Shown piece by piece: positions 39,864 to 50,700 of a stretch of 64,000 nt of DNA (position 1 is its first letter; the number at the start of each line of letters is the position of its first letter). Below the pieces are notes generated by a model that searched no databases, was not told the origin of the DNA, and worked only from the letters and a program-made list of their open reading frames with translations. The stretch comes from Acidobacteriota bacterium (GTDB lineage Bacteria; Acidobacteriota; Terriglobia; Acidiferrales; UBA7541). The position numbers and the translations under genes were made by a program. The stretch covers positions 62,001 through 126,000 of the forward strand of contig JABCZN010000012.1 of NCBI GenBank assembly GCA_013289665.1, written 5' to 3'.

Positions 39864-41081
39864 ATGGGACAACCAATGTCTTCAGGTCGCGCCACCGCCA
39901 TCCTGTGTGTCACCTCCTACGAAAAGGGGCAGGAGTTTCTGCGCGCGTGCAAGGCGTTGGGCTGCACCGTTTTTCTTCTGACCGACGAAAAACTTCGCAA
40001 AGGCAATTGGCCGCGCGAAGCCATCGACGAAATGTTTTTCATGCCCGAGGCACTTCCGCTCGAGGATCTTCTGCACGCGGTGAGTTACGCAGCGCGCAGC
40101 CGCCACATAGATCGAATCGTGGCGCTCGATGAGTTCGACCTGGAAAACGTGGCGGCCATCCGCGAACACCTGCGCCTGCCGGGAATGGGGCTCAGCACCG
40201 TGCACTATTTCCGCGACAAACTGGCGATGCGCATGCGGGCGAAAGAAGCCGGAATCCTGGTTCCCGAATTCATGCACGTGCTGAACCATGAGAACCTGCG
40301 CGAATTCATGAATCGCGTGCCGGGACCCTGGTTGCTGAAGCCGCGCGCGCAAGCCTCCGGAATCGGAATGAAAAAGATCAGCGCGAGCGACGAGCTGTGG
40401 CCGTGGCTCGAGCAGCTAGGCGATTACCAGTCCCAATACCTGCTGGAGCAATTCATCCCGGGCAGGGTGTTTCACGTGGACGGCGTGGTTTCAGAGAAAA
40501 AAGTTTTATTTGCAGAGGCGCATGCCTACGGAATGCCGCCGCTGGATGTTTCGCATCATGGCGGAGTTTTCACCACCCGGACGATGCCGCGCGATTCGGC
40601 CGATTCGAGGGCGCTGAAGGAAATCCACCAGAAACTTGTGGACGCGCTCGGCCTGGTACGGGGCGTTACCCACACGGAATTCCTGAAATCCAACACCGAC
40701 GACAGCCTTTACTTCCTTGAAATTGCCGCGCGCATTGGCGGCGCCTATATATCCAACGTGGTCCAGGCCGCAACCGGTATCAATCTGTGGCGCGAGTGGG
40801 CGCAACTGGAAGTGGGGGCGGGGAAACAGCCCTATCAATTGCCGGCGGCGCAGAAAGATTTTGCCGGTGTCATCATTTCCCTTGCGCGGCAGCAAGAGCC
40901 GGATACTTCGGCGTACACGGACCCCGAAATCGTGTATCGCATTTCGAAATATCACCACGCGGGGTTCGTGCTGAAATCCTCGTCGGCAAATCGCATCGAG
41001 GATCTGCTGGCCACCTACGAAAAGAGATTTGTCTCCGACTTCATGGCCACCCAGCCGGTTCCCGACAAGCCCACTTCCTGA
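39864..41081 (+). CDS. ATP-grasp domain-containing protein
   Basis: YFRDKLAMRMRAKEAGILVPEF...GPWLLKPRAQASGIGMKKI...LLEQFIPGRVFHVDGVV...FLEIAARIGGAYISNVVQAATG. Confidence 0.9.
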   Translation: MGQPMSSGRATAILCVTSYEKGQEFLRACKALGCTVFLLTDEKLRKGNWPREAIDEMFFMPEALPLEDLLHAVSYAARSRHIDRIVALDEFDLENVAAIREHLRLPGMGLSTVHYFRDKLAMRMRAKEAGILVPEFMHVLNHENLREFMNRVPGPWLLKPRAQASGIGMKKISASDELWPWLEQLGDYQSQYLLEQFIPGRVFHVDGVVSEKKVLFAEAHAYGMPPLDVSHHGGVFTTRTMPRDSADSRALKEIHQKLVDALGLVRGVTHTEFLKSNTDDSLYFLEIAARIGGAYISNVVQAATGINLWREWAQLEVGAGKQPYQLPAAQKDFAGVIISLARQQEPDTSAYTDPEIVYRISKYHHAGFVLKSSSANRIEDLLATYEKRFVSDFMATQPVPDKPTS

Positions 41082-41254
41082 GCCTCGAGAGCACGCCCTA
41101 GTACCAGGGACAGTGCCGACCCTGTTCGTTGGTCTAGTTACTTTCAAGCACTGGTTTACGATACTGTATTTGCTGCACGCCTCCCCGCGGACTATCTTTT
41201 GCTTACTACCCCGGGCTGGAGTCCTGCGTGGGGTGTGCTATCCCTGGAGGACCG

Positions 41255-41806
41255 ATGTGGGGTAACAAGAAGCCGGATACGCCGCAAGCCGCGCCGCCGG
41301 AAATGAAAAATTCACCAGTGAATTTGCCGCCGAAGACTTCTGCGGCAACTTGGGAGGGAACAACCGCAATGAGTACAGATGCCATGCGTCCTTTGGGTGC
41401 AACCGCCGATCGCGCTACCGCGCGCCTTGGGCCGAGCTTGCACATCAAAGGCGAAATTACCGGAAGTGAAGATCTGCTCCTTGAAGGCACGGTCGAAGGG
41501 CTCGTACAGTTGGACGAGCGCAAGCTCACCATCGGCGCTTCCGCCAAGGTGACCGCGGATATTATCGCCCGTGAAGTGGTGGTCTACGGCACGGTCAAGG
41601 GCAATCTCCGCGCGAAAGACCGCATCGAGATCAAGAAGGACGGTTCGGTGAACGGCGACCTGACGACGGCGCGCATCATGATTGAGGACGGCGCGTATTT
41701 CAAAGGCTCCATCGAAATCGACAAGTCCGGAGAGAAAGAATCCGGGAGCAGCGCGTTTTCGCGTTCGACCTCCGCGCCCGCGGGTGTCGGGCCCAAGACG
41801 ATCTAG
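41255..41806 (+). CDS. Bactofilin (polymer-forming cytoskeletal protein)
   Basis: LGPSLHIKGEITGSEDLLLEGTVEGLVQLDERKLTIGASAKVTADIIAREVVVYGTVKGNLRAKDRIEIKKDGSVNGDLTTARIMIEDGAYFKGSIEI. Confidence 0.95.
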   Translation: MWGNKKPDTPQAAPPEMKNSPVNLPPKTSAATWEGTTAMSTDAMRPLGATADRATARLGPSLHIKGEITGSEDLLLEGTVEGLVQLDERKLTIGASAKVTADIIAREVVVYGTVKGNLRAKDRIEIKKDGSVNGDLTTARIMIEDGAYFKGSIEIDKSGEKESGSSAFSRSTSAPAGVGPKTI

Positions 41807-41838
41807 GTTTCAGTTCCTTCCCCAAGTTCGTCCCAAGG

Positions 41839-41872
41839 ACGGCGTCCCACGGCAAACGGGACGCCGTTTTGT
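41839..41872 (+). terminator. Rho-independent terminator after bactofilin
   Basis: ACGGCGTCCC / GGGACGCCGT 10-bp stem followed by TTTGTT. Confidence 0.8.
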
Positions 41873-42002
41873 TATACCCCCAGCATGGCTCCCGCATTAG
41901 TTAATAACTTGACAAGTCTTTGACTGATTCCCATGGTTTGGGTGGTTGCCCTCATCCCACAGGAGAGAACTATCCAGCCAGCGCCCGCCTAGGAGTTGCG
42001 CC

Positions 42003-42215
42003 ATGCCGTCGGGCGTGCACAATCCGGCTTTTCTCGTTTCGATTCAATCGGGGAGAAATGCCACGCTTCGCGGCAAAGCGCTGACGCTCGCCTTCAAGGA
42101 CACAAATACGTTCTCCGCAACTACGCCGGGGCCCCCCACCGGCCGGCAGCTGTTGGTCTTGACGAATCCGGATGGCGAAAGCGTTTCGCCGGACGCGACC
42201 TTCGTTGCGCAATAA
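42003..42215 (+). pseudogene. Short ORF resembling the end of an IPT/TIG-like domain (possible gene remnant)
   Basis: LTLAFKDTNTFSATTPGPPTGRQLLVLTNPDGESVSPDATFVAQ resembles C-terminal part of an IPT/TIG repeat; no full domain upstream. Confidence 0.3.
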
Positions 42216-42302
42216 TCATTTTTAACCATTCGGTCGCAGCTCTCATCCTACAACTGGGCCAAGCGAAAGACGCGTATTCATTCGGATTGAGAGGAAAATC
42301 AG

Positions 42303-43097
42303 ATGGATCTCGGGCTCAAAGGGAAGATTGCTGTGGTCAGCGGATCGACCGCAGGGATTGGACTTGCAATCGGCTCAGCATTGGCGGCTGAAGGCGCGCA
42401 GGTGGTGCTGAATGGCCGAACGGAAGAGCGGGTCACCGGGGCGGTGGACGCGATCTTGAAACAGCACAAAGGTGCGCAGGTACGCGGTGTGGCCGCCGAT
42501 CTTGGCAATGCGGAGGGCGTCGCCAAATTTGCGCGCCAGGTGCCGGAAGCGGATGTGCTCATCAACAATCTGGGAATTTTCGAAGTGCAGCCTTTTGCGG
42601 ACATTCCGGATTCGGACTGGCTGCGTTTCTTTGAGGTAAACGTGCTCAGCGGCGTGCGACTCACGCGCCACTATCTTCCGGGAATGAAGCGCAAGAACTG
42701 GGGCCGCGTCATTTTTATTTCCAGCGAATCCGCGCAGCAAATCCCCTCGGAAATGATTCACTACGGGATGACGAAAACCGCGCAGGTTTCTATCGCGCGG
42801 GGCGTCGCGCAAACCGTTGCGGGTACTGGTATCACCGTGAACTCCGTCCTGGTTGGGCCGACCGCGTCGGAGGGCGTCGGCACGTTCGTCAAGGATTTTG
42901 CCCGGCAGCAGGGCATCACCGAAGCGGAGTTCGAGAAACAGTTTTTCGTGAGTATCCGCCCCAGTTCGTTGTTGAAGCGTTTTGAAACGCCCGAGGAAGT
43001 TGGGGCAGTCGTGGCTTTCCTCGCCAGTACACAGGCATCCGTCATCAACGGGGCTGCGGTCCGCGCCGAAGGCGGCGTCGTCGCAAGCATCCTCTGA
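42303..43097 (+). CDS. SDR-family NAD(P)-dependent oxidoreductase
   Basis: GKIAVVSGSTAGIGLAIGSALAAEGAQVVLNGR...INNLGIFE...YGMTKTAQVSIARG. Confidence 0.95.
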   Translation: MDLGLKGKIAVVSGSTAGIGLAIGSALAAEGAQVVLNGRTEERVTGAVDAILKQHKGAQVRGVAADLGNAEGVAKFARQVPEADVLINNLGIFEVQPFADIPDSDWLRFFEVNVLSGVRLTRHYLPGMKRKNWGRVIFISSESAQQIPSEMIHYGMTKTAQVSIARGVAQTVAGTGITVNSVLVGPTASEGVGTFVKDFARQQGITEAEFEKQFFVSIRPSSLLKRFETPEEVGAVVAFLASTQASVINGAAVRAEGGVVASIL

Positions 43098-43107
43098 GGC
43101 TTGCGGC

Positions 43108-43542
43108 TTATGCCCGCAGGTAATCGGCTCGCCAGTTCTCGACCATTTGCTTGATGGCCTTGCCCGTGTGAATGTTGCCGGTGAGCACTTTTCGCGCGAG
43201 TGCCGGAAGTTCCGCGTCGCACGCAAAGCGCATGGCCACCAATTGGTCGCAGGTGAATTCCCCGATGCGAGGTTGCAAATCCTCTGGCACCAGTTTCTCC
43301 AGGCGCATGCGTTCTTCCAACCGTACGACGCGGTTCTGCACGGCCAGCGCAAACGTGCGGGCATAAACCATCAGCAGGACCAGCGCCGCGGCCGTGAGCA
43401 CGCTGATAAATGCGTCCAGCGAATAGCCGGCGAGCTTCCATCGATAGATGGACCAGCCAAAATTCAAGCCGAGCGCTGGAATTACGAAGAAATGATAGCC
43501 CGGTACCCATCGAACGTGATTTGCAAGATTCTGTTCCGCCAT
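43108..43542 (-). CDS. Hypothetical membrane protein (DUF6526-like)
   Basis: MAEQNLANHVRWVPGYHFFVIPALGLNFGWSIYRW... two TM segments and conserved-looking C-terminal helical region. Confidence 0.75.
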   Translation of the reverse strand: MAEQNLANHVRWVPGYHFFVIPALGLNFGWSIYRWKLAGYSLDAFISVLTAAALVLLMVYARTFALAVQNRVVRLEERMRLEKLVPEDLQPRIGEFTCDQLVAMRFACDAELPALARKVLTGNIHTGKAIKQMVENWRADYLRA

Positions 43543-43693
43543 GTCCGTCGTTCCTCCGTCCCTGATTCGTGTCCTGGCACTGGCCATTCGGCCAGTAATT
43601 AACTAAGCGCCCGGCGCGGCGTACTAGTGTTTTTCCGTTCGAGCGGATGCACAATCAAACAGATAGCCGTTAAGCTTGCGGCGGGAAGGCATC

Positions 43694-43897
43694 ATGTCAA
43701 ACCTCAGTTTTGCCCGGATCATGTACGGCGCCGGTCAGGAACCCCACTCTCCTGCTTTCGCGCCGATGTCCAATCTCCCGCCGGCGTTGCAGAATTCCTC
43801 CCCCACCACTTCACAAGACTCTTCGCATGTCTTCGACGGGGCCACGGTCGAGAGCATTTTGCACAAAGTCTCGATTGCCCTTTCCGAAAAGAAATAA
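43694..43897 (+). CDS. Small hypothetical protein (67 aa)
   Basis: MSNLSFARIMYGAGQEPHSPAFAPMSNLPPALQNSS...; GGGAAGG RBS-like sequence upstream. Confidence 0.35.
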   Translation: MSNLSFARIMYGAGQEPHSPAFAPMSNLPPALQNSSPTTSQDSSHVFDGATVESILHKVSIALSEKK

Positions 43898-43940
43898 ACT
43901 CTGCGATTCGAATCGCTCTGCCATTCGACCGTTCATCGAA

Positions 43941-45281
43941 TCACTTTGCGGGCGCTACAGGCGGTGCCCCGTGAAAGTCGTCCTTAAACACCGTTCCGTC
44001 CTTCATCACAAACTTCACTTTTTCCAATTCACCGATATCCTTGAGCGGGTCCGCGCCGACCGCGATAATGTCGGCATACGCGCCTTCGGCCACCAGGCCG
44101 AGTTCGCCCTTGCTCCCCAGCATTTCGGCGGGGCGCGAAGTGGCCGCTTGAATTGCGGCCGCCGGCGTCATGCCGAGTTTCACCATCCATTTGAATTCTT
44201 CGGCGATCGGCTGCTGCCAGGGAATACCGCCAATGTCCGTACCGAAAACAATTTTCAGATTGGCCTTCAGCGCCTTCTGAAAGGTCGTCTCATGTAGATT
44301 TGCGCGGGCGCGATCGCGTTGTCCTTCAGGTGTGTCTGCCGCCGCCCAATCCGAGTAATACACACCCAGAGTCGGGCAATACCAAGTGCCTTGCCTGGCC
44401 ATCTGTGCGATTTGTGCGTCGCTGATGTCCAGGCCATGCTCGATCGAATCGCAGCCGCCGTCCAGCCCTCGCTGCAGGCCTTCGCCGTTGTACGCGTGGC
44501 AGGCCACTTTCTTTCCCCAGCCGTGCGCTTCGTCAACAATCGCGCGCAATTCCTCGACGGTCAGCGTTGGCTGCGAAATCAGATGGCCCTGCTTGTCCAC
44601 CCACGAGCGGTGCGTCATGTAAACCTTCAGCCAGTCCGCGCCGTGATCGAGTTGCTCCCGCGCCGCCTTGCGGGCTTCGACTGGCCCGTCCACAATCTGC
44701 ACGCCTTTGGGCAACACCAGTTCCGGCGCGTAGCCTTCCAGGTTGTAACCGCCGGTCGTGGAAATCCCGCGCGTGGAGGCGAACACGCGCGGACCGGGAA
44801 TGGTTCCTTCTTCGATGGCCTGCTTGATTCCGATGTCACCGTAACCTGCGCCTTCCGTCTCGACGTCGCGCAGTGCTGTAAAGCCCTGCTCAAGCGCGCG
44901 CTTTGCGGCGTAGGTTGCGCGCGCGGCCCGCAATGCGATTCCCGCTTTCAGGATGTTCGCGTCGTAGCCGCCCTTGGCGGGATCCTCTCCCCACAGGAAA
45001 AGATGCGTGTGAGAGTCGATCAGCCCGGGAAGAACCGTGGCGTTTGAAAGATCGATCGTCTTCGCGCCGGCGGGAATGGACGAGGAGCCGTCCGCGACCT
45101 TCTCAATCCGTTGGCCGCGCACGAAAATCAATTGATGCTTCCGCGGCGTTTCGCTTTGTCCGTCAATCAGCGTTCCAGCGCGAATCACCGTCAGCGGTGC
45201 AGTTTCCGTCTTTTGCGCCTGCCCAAAGGAATCTGCGACGCACAACACGACCAGCAAGAAGAGCAGTCCAAAACGTTTCAT
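43941..45281 (-). CDS. Amidohydrolase family protein with signal peptide
   Basis: LPGLIDSHTHLFLWGEDPAKGG...CHAYNGEGLQRGLDGGCDSIEHGLDISDAQI...IVFGTDIGGIPW. Confidence 0.95.
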   Translation of the reverse strand: MKRFGLLFLLVVLCVADSFGQAQKTETAPLTVIRAGTLIDGQSETPRKHQLIFVRGQRIEKVADGSSSIPAGAKTIDLSNATVLPGLIDSHTHLFLWGEDPAKGGYDANILKAGIALRAARATYAAKRALEQGFTALRDVETEGAGYGDIGIKQAIEEGTIPGPRVFASTRGISTTGGYNLEGYAPELVLPKGVQIVDGPVEARKAAREQLDHGADWLKVYMTHRSWVDKQGHLISQPTLTVEELRAIVDEAHGWGKKVACHAYNGEGLQRGLDGGCDSIEHGLDISDAQIAQMARQGTWYCPTLGVYYSDWAAADTPEGQRDRARANLHETTFQKALKANLKIVFGTDIGGIPWQQPIAEEFKWMVKLGMTPAAAIQAATSRPAEMLGSKGELGLVAEGAYADIIAVGADPLKDIGELEKVKFVMKDGTVFKDDFHGAPPVAPAK

Positions 45282-45333
45282 AGCCGCTCCATTCCGTTTC
45301 TTGGTTTGTCTTTAGTTCGATCGTCCGGGAGGG

Positions 45334-46194
45334 CTACGTTCCCAGTAGATTTCCTTGAATCCGGGTATAGCCGTGCTCCTCGGCCCACAAGCTTAACGGC
45401 ACGGCGGCCAAATCGTCTACTACGGGTATTGCGTGGCCGTCTTTGGTGAGGTCGATGGTGCGAAGGTAGTGCTTGCAGGTTTCGCAACTTTCCACTCGGA
45501 CGTGGGGAAACTGCTCGGCAACGTAGACAGGTAACTGCTGTTCCTTTTGCTCGCCGCAATTGGCGCAGAGGATCCGCCGGAACTCCCATTCGAGCGAGCA
45601 GAAGGAGCAAACCAGGAAACGCTTGCCGCTGTCGCCCTCTGGGCGCAGCAGGCCGAAAACGGGCAGGGCATTGCAGCGCGGGCAACGGCACACCGTCATC
45701 AAGGGCGCGGGCGGCAGCATCGCGTCGGTTACGAAGTCCGCGTAGGGCTGCAGCACTGCTCGCGCGAAGAAATCTTCGAAGGGATTGACCAAGGGAGGTT
45801 CCGATGGCGCGGCAACTGGCAGATGAGTTTCGAGCAAACCCGTCTTCCAGAATTCCTGGAGGATTTCCGCCTGCCGCCCGGCGCCTTTTGACTTCAAGCT
45901 GCGCGCCGCTTCGACCAGAGCCTTCGGGGCGTGCGCTTCGAGAACTTTGAGAAACTCGGGGAACGACTCCAGAAGCAGGACCAGGTTAAGCTCCGAGCGC
46001 AAATCTCCATTCGCCGGGACGACGGCCTTCTTCCCCCATCGTTTCGGAAGGGCTTGGTAAAATTCCTGCTGAAATTTTGCGATCGCACTGTAGAAGGAAA
46101 GAATTTCCCGTGCGAACTCATGCCGCCCGGCCAGGAGAGCGGCGCGCTCAATCCGCGCGCGGTAATTCACTTTCCCGGCGGCCAGGATGGTCAT
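45334..46194 (-). CDS. fdhE: Formate dehydrogenase accessory protein FdhE
   Basis: CxxC motifs CRCPRCNALPVFGLL, CSFCSLEWEFRRILCANCGEQ, VESCETCKHYLRTIDLTKDGHAIPVVDDLAAVPLSLWAEEHGY; located in FDH operon. Confidence 0.9.
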   Translation of the reverse strand: MTILAAGKVNYRARIERAALLAGRHEFAREILSFYSAIAKFQQEFYQALPKRWGKKAVVPANGDLRSELNLVLLLESFPEFLKVLEAHAPKALVEAARSLKSKGAGRQAEILQEFWKTGLLETHLPVAAPSEPPLVNPFEDFFARAVLQPYADFVTDAMLPPAPLMTVCRCPRCNALPVFGLLRPEGDSGKRFLVCSFCSLEWEFRRILCANCGEQKEQQLPVYVAEQFPHVRVESCETCKHYLRTIDLTKDGHAIPVVDDLAAVPLSLWAEEHGYTRIQGNLLGT

Positions 46195-46850
46195 TTCGGG
46201 CGGTTGGAATTCGCGACGATCTCTTTATACCAGCCCGGGTGATAGCGCTTGGCGAACGCCAGCGAAACGTCTCCGCGAATGACGCTGCCAAACGCGCCGC
46301 GTTCAGCGAAAACGCCCATGTAGATATGGATCATGAAATTTCCGATCAGCAGCAGCGCCGTTCCCGCGTGCACGACGACCGAGATGTAGCGCATCCAACG
46401 CAAGCTCCACGGGAGCGATTCGGTAAACCACAGCACCACCCCAGAAGCCAGCAGAAGGATCGCCCCGCCGAAGAAGCTCCAGAAGAGCAACTTCTGCCCG
46501 GCGTTGTAACGGCCCGCCGGCGGCATCTTGTCGTCCTGGTTTTGGATGTAGTAATGAAGCGACTTCCACCACTGGGCGTCCACGGAATCAAAGTTCATTT
46601 GTCTGGACCACAGGGCAAACATGTAGCAAACCGCCACGAAGAAGACCAGGCCGATCCACGGATGCAGCATCCGCGAAAGCTCCGCGCCGCCGAGCGCCGA
46701 GGCGATCCAGAAGAGCCAGGGCGACCAGAAGGCGAGGCCGGTCAGCATCAGATAAATAAAGGATCCGGCGGCGACCCAGTGATTCATACGCTCATTGAAT
46801 TCGTAGCGGAGCACACGATCGTGAGGAAGCAACTGTTCCTGATGGCTCAC
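46191..46850 (-). CDS. Formate dehydrogenase gamma subunit (cytochrome b556)
   Basis: RYEFNERMNHWVAAGSFIYLMLTGLAFW...WSFFGGAILLLASGVVLWF...VVVHAGTALLLIGNFMIHIYMGVFAERGAFGSVIRGDVS. Confidence 0.92.
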   Translation of the reverse strand: MSHQEQLLPHDRVLRYEFNERMNHWVAAGSFIYLMLTGLAFWSPWLFWIASALGGAELSRMLHPWIGLVFFVAVCYMFALWSRQMNFDSVDAQWWKSLHYYIQNQDDKMPPAGRYNAGQKLLFWSFFGGAILLLASGVVLWFTESLPWSLRWMRYISVVVHAGTALLLIGNFMIHIYMGVFAERGAFGSVIRGDVSLAFAKRYHPGWYKEIVANSNRPK

Positions 46851-46852
46851 GG

Positions 46853-47743
46853 CTAATCTCCTTCCTTCGATGCCACGTCCGGCTCATCATGCGCCTTCGG
46901 CCCGAACCTCAAATAATGAGCGAACAACCCGATCAGGCCGCCGACGAGAGCGATGTTGCCCAGCCACTTCAGGGGGTGCTTCCAGAACTTCACGGCAAGG
47001 GGGATGGTGGGATTGCTCGGCAGGCCGCCATAGAGTTCCGGCTTGGTGGCATCGTGCAGGACGTAGATCACCCCCGTGCCGCCGACGCCCGGCGGATCGT
47101 AAACGCCGGCGTTTTCGTAGCCGAAATGTTCGCGCAGTTGCTTGGCGCGCTTTTCGGCAAGGAATTTCATGTCGTCCTTGCTGCCAAAGTGCAGGCAGCC
47201 CGTGGGGCAAGACTTAATGCAAGCGGGTTCGAGGCCCTGGCTGACGCGATCCGTGCACAAAGAGCACTTGTACATCCGCTTGGTGACGCTGTTGAACTTC
47301 GGAATATTGAACGGGCAACCGGTGACGCAGTAGCCGCAGCCGATGCAGTGATCCTGCTGGAAATCCACAACGCCGTTGGTGTATTGCACGATTGCGCCGT
47401 CGGCGGGACACGCCTCGAGGCAGCCCGGTTCGGCGCAGTGCATGCACTGGTGCTTGCGCATCAGCCACTGCAGGGTGCCGTCTTCGCGCTCGTGCTCGTT
47501 GAACAGGATCAGGTTCCAGTAATTCCACCGGGTGTCCGGCATCGTCTGGTAGGTGTTGTCGAAAGTGGTTTGCGAGAACGGCATATCGTTCCATTCGACG
47601 CAGGCCACTTCGCACGCCTTGCAGCCGATGCAGGTGGTGGTGTCAACGAGTTTGCAGACGGTGAACTCGCGTTGTGTGTCTTCGCCGGGGACCGTGCCTG
47701 CGTGTCCGGATATTTTCTGAATGCGTAGTGTGGCTTGGCTCAT
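46853..47743 (-). CDS. Formate dehydrogenase beta subunit (4Fe-4S ferredoxin type)
   Basis: CIGCKACEVACVEWND, CMHCAEPGCLEACPADGAIVQYTNGVVDFQQDHCIGCGYCVTGCPFNIP; C-terminal TM anchor. Confidence 0.95.
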   Translation of the reverse strand: MSQATLRIQKISGHAGTVPGEDTQREFTVCKLVDTTTCIGCKACEVACVEWNDMPFSQTTFDNTYQTMPDTRWNYWNLILFNEHEREDGTLQWLMRKHQCMHCAEPGCLEACPADGAIVQYTNGVVDFQQDHCIGCGYCVTGCPFNIPKFNSVTKRMYKCSLCTDRVSQGLEPACIKSCPTGCLHFGSKDDMKFLAEKRAKQLREHFGYENAGVYDPPGVGGTGVIYVLHDATKPELYGGLPSNPTIPLAVKFWKHPLKWLGNIALVGGLIGLFAHYLRFGPKAHDEPDVASKEGD

Positions 47744-47753
47744 GTCAGCTCTC

Positions 47754-50700
47754 CTACGCTCTCTCGACCTTCACCAGAAAGCCCTTGAATTCCGGTGTGT
47801 AGGAGTTTGGATCATAGACCGTTGGCGTCAGCAGATTCGCCAGCGTTCTTGCGTTCTTTCCTTCGTCCTCTTCGATGCCCCGATAGCCCTGGTGAATCTG
47901 GAAGCCGATCTGGTAGACCTTTTTGCCGTCGATGATCATTGGCTTGATGCGTTTGGTGACCATCGCCTTCGCAATATACTCGCCGCGGATGCTCGAGACT
48001 TTTATTTTTTCTCCGCCGTGAACCCCGATGTCGTTCGCCAGTTCGGCGGGAATTTCGATGAAGGGTTCCGGCACCAGTTGCACGTTCATCGGATTGTTCT
48101 TGGTCCAGTAGTGGTAATGCTCGGTCATACGATAGGTGGTGCAGACAATCGTGTAACCGTCTTTCGGTGTGCCGTACTTGTCGTCGGGGGTTTTGAATCG
48201 TTTGACCACCGGATTGTGGGTCTGCTGCGGATGCAACGGATTGTCAATCGGGCTCTCGATCGGTTCGTAGAATTCCGGGAACGGCCCATCGGCGAAGGCC
48301 GCGAGCGGTCCAAAGATTCGCCCCACGCCTTCCGCAGTCATGATAAACGGGCCCATGTGGTCTTTTGGCTTGGAATCGGCTTTGAAGTCCGGCACGTCGT
48401 TGCCAACCCATTTTTGCGTGGCTTCGCTCCACCACACTTGTTTACGTGAAGGATCCCAGGGCTTGCCCTCCACGTCGCACGATGCGCGATTGTAGAGTAC
48501 GCGCCGGTTCGCGGGCCACGACCAACCCCAGGCCGGGTGCACTCCCATGCCCGAAGGATCCGAGGGGTCGCGTCGCGCGGATTGATTGCCTGCTTCCGTG
48601 AAGGCGCCGGAGTAAATCCAGTTGCCGCAGGACGTCGTGCCGTCGTCTTTCAGCCAGGCAAAACCGGGAAGCTGCTGGCCGGCCTTGATTTGCTGCTTGG
48701 TCGCTGGATCTTCGAGATCCGCCAGCGCCTTGCCGTTGATTTCCTTCAAGACTTCGGCCAACGGAGGACTGGAGGGAAAGCTGTAATTCCAGGTCAGGTT
48801 CAAAATGGGATCGGGGAACTTGCCGCCTTCTTTCTTGTAGAGCTCACGTACCTTCAGAAAAATCTGCGCCAGAATGGCATGGTCCAGCCGGGCATCTCCG
48901 GGCGTCGGCACGGCCGTGTTTTTCCATAGCACCCAGCGCGCGGAATTAGTCATTGAGCCGTCTTTTTCGGCAAAACCCGCACAAGGCAAGTTGTAGACAG
49001 TTGTTTGGATCTGCTTCATTTCGTCCGTGGAGATCCCGGGTGCTCGCCAAAAATCGCTGGTCTCGTTGGGATAAATTTCCCCGACGACCAGGAAGTCCGC
49101 TTTTTTCAGCGCGTCGATGTTTTTCTTGGAGTTGGGACCGATGGCCACGCCGTTCATCCCGAAAGCGAGCATGCCTTTCAGGGTCCCGTTGTACATGTCG
49201 TCCCACATTTGCACCCAGGAGTAATTTCTGTCGACCTTGGGCAGATAATCGAAGGCCCAGCCGTTTTGTTTGGTGGCCGCGTCGCCATAGAGGGCTTTGA
49301 GGAAGCTGACCGTGAATTTCGGCGTGTTGCTGTAGTAGTTGAACGAATCCCATGCGGCGGGCTTCGAAGATGTTGGAGTGACGCGCTTCATCCAATCGTC
49401 AAAGGATGCGTCCGCGGGAGTCGGAGTCTTCAGGTAGCCCGGTAAACTGTCGAAGAGGCCGGCCATGTCCGTGGCGCCCTGAATGTTGGAGTGACCGCGC
49501 AGCGCATTTACGCCGCCGCCCGCGCGGCCGACGTTGCCCATCACCAGTTGCAGGATGGCGGCGGTACGGATGATTTGGGTGCCGAATGAGTGATGGGTCC
49601 AGCCGACGGCGTAGATGATGGTGCTGACCTTCTTCATGTCGCCGTCTTTGCGAACCGAAGTGTAGAGGTCGGCGGCCTTGAGGAATTGTTCCTTGGGGAT
49701 GCCGGTAATGCGCTCGACCATCTCCGGTGTGTAGCGGGAATAGTGCTTCTTCAGGAGCTGGAAGACGCAGTTCGGGTTCTCGAGCGTGGGATCAAAGTCG
49801 ACAGTTCCCGGCAGCGCAGGAAGGGCGGGCGGTTGTCCGGGTTTCGGGGCGGGAGGGGCGGGCGATTTCCCGCCGGAGCCCTGGTAATTCCAGCTGGCCC
49901 GGTTGTAGGTCTGTTTCTGGTCGTCGAAGCCGGAGAACAAGCCATCAACATCAGGGAGCTTGAAATCCTTTTCTACGATGAATCCCGCGTTGGTGTAATT
50001 AACCAGGTAGTCTTTTGCGATTCGATTGTTTTCGATGGCGTAGTGAATTAGACCGCCAAGGAAGGCGATATCTGTCCCGGCGCGAATCTGGCAGAACATG
50101 TCGGCGACAGCGGCAGTGCGCGTGAATCGAGGATCGACAACGATCATCTTTGCGTTGCGGGTGCGCTTTGCTTCCACCGGCCACTTAAATCCACAAGGAT
50201 GATTCTCGGCAGGATTACCGCCCATGATCAGCATCATGTCGGTATTCTTCATGTCCACCCAGCCATTGGTCATCGCGCCCCGGCCGAACGTTGGTCCCAA
50301 ACTTGAGACCGTGGGGCCGTGTCAAACCCTGGCCTGGTTTTCCAGATGCACGACCCCCAGGGCGCGCATCGCTTTCACGACCAGATAGTTAAACTCGTTC
50401 GTGTCGGTGCAGCCGCCGATGAAGGCGACCGATTCCAGCCGATTGACCGTGTGCCCCGCCGCATCCTTCTCGACGAAAGTGTCATCGCGGGTCTTCTTGA
50501 CCCTGGCGGCGATTTCGTTGATGGCATCGTCCCAGGAAATGTCCTGCCAGTCGGTGCCGCCCGGCCGGCGCACCTGCGGCTTCAGAAGGCGCCTGTCGTT
50601 CATGATCTCTTGCTGAAGCGAAGAACCTTTCGGGCAGAGCGTGCCGCGGTTGGTCGGATGATCGGGGTCGCCCTCGACGTGAACAACCTGCGCAGTGACA

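Noticed and set aside
50300-50324. Apparent stop codon/frameshift splitting formate dehydrogenase alpha
   Set aside because: Context is the conserved selenocysteine site with SECIS-like hairpin, so read as Sec rather than mutation.
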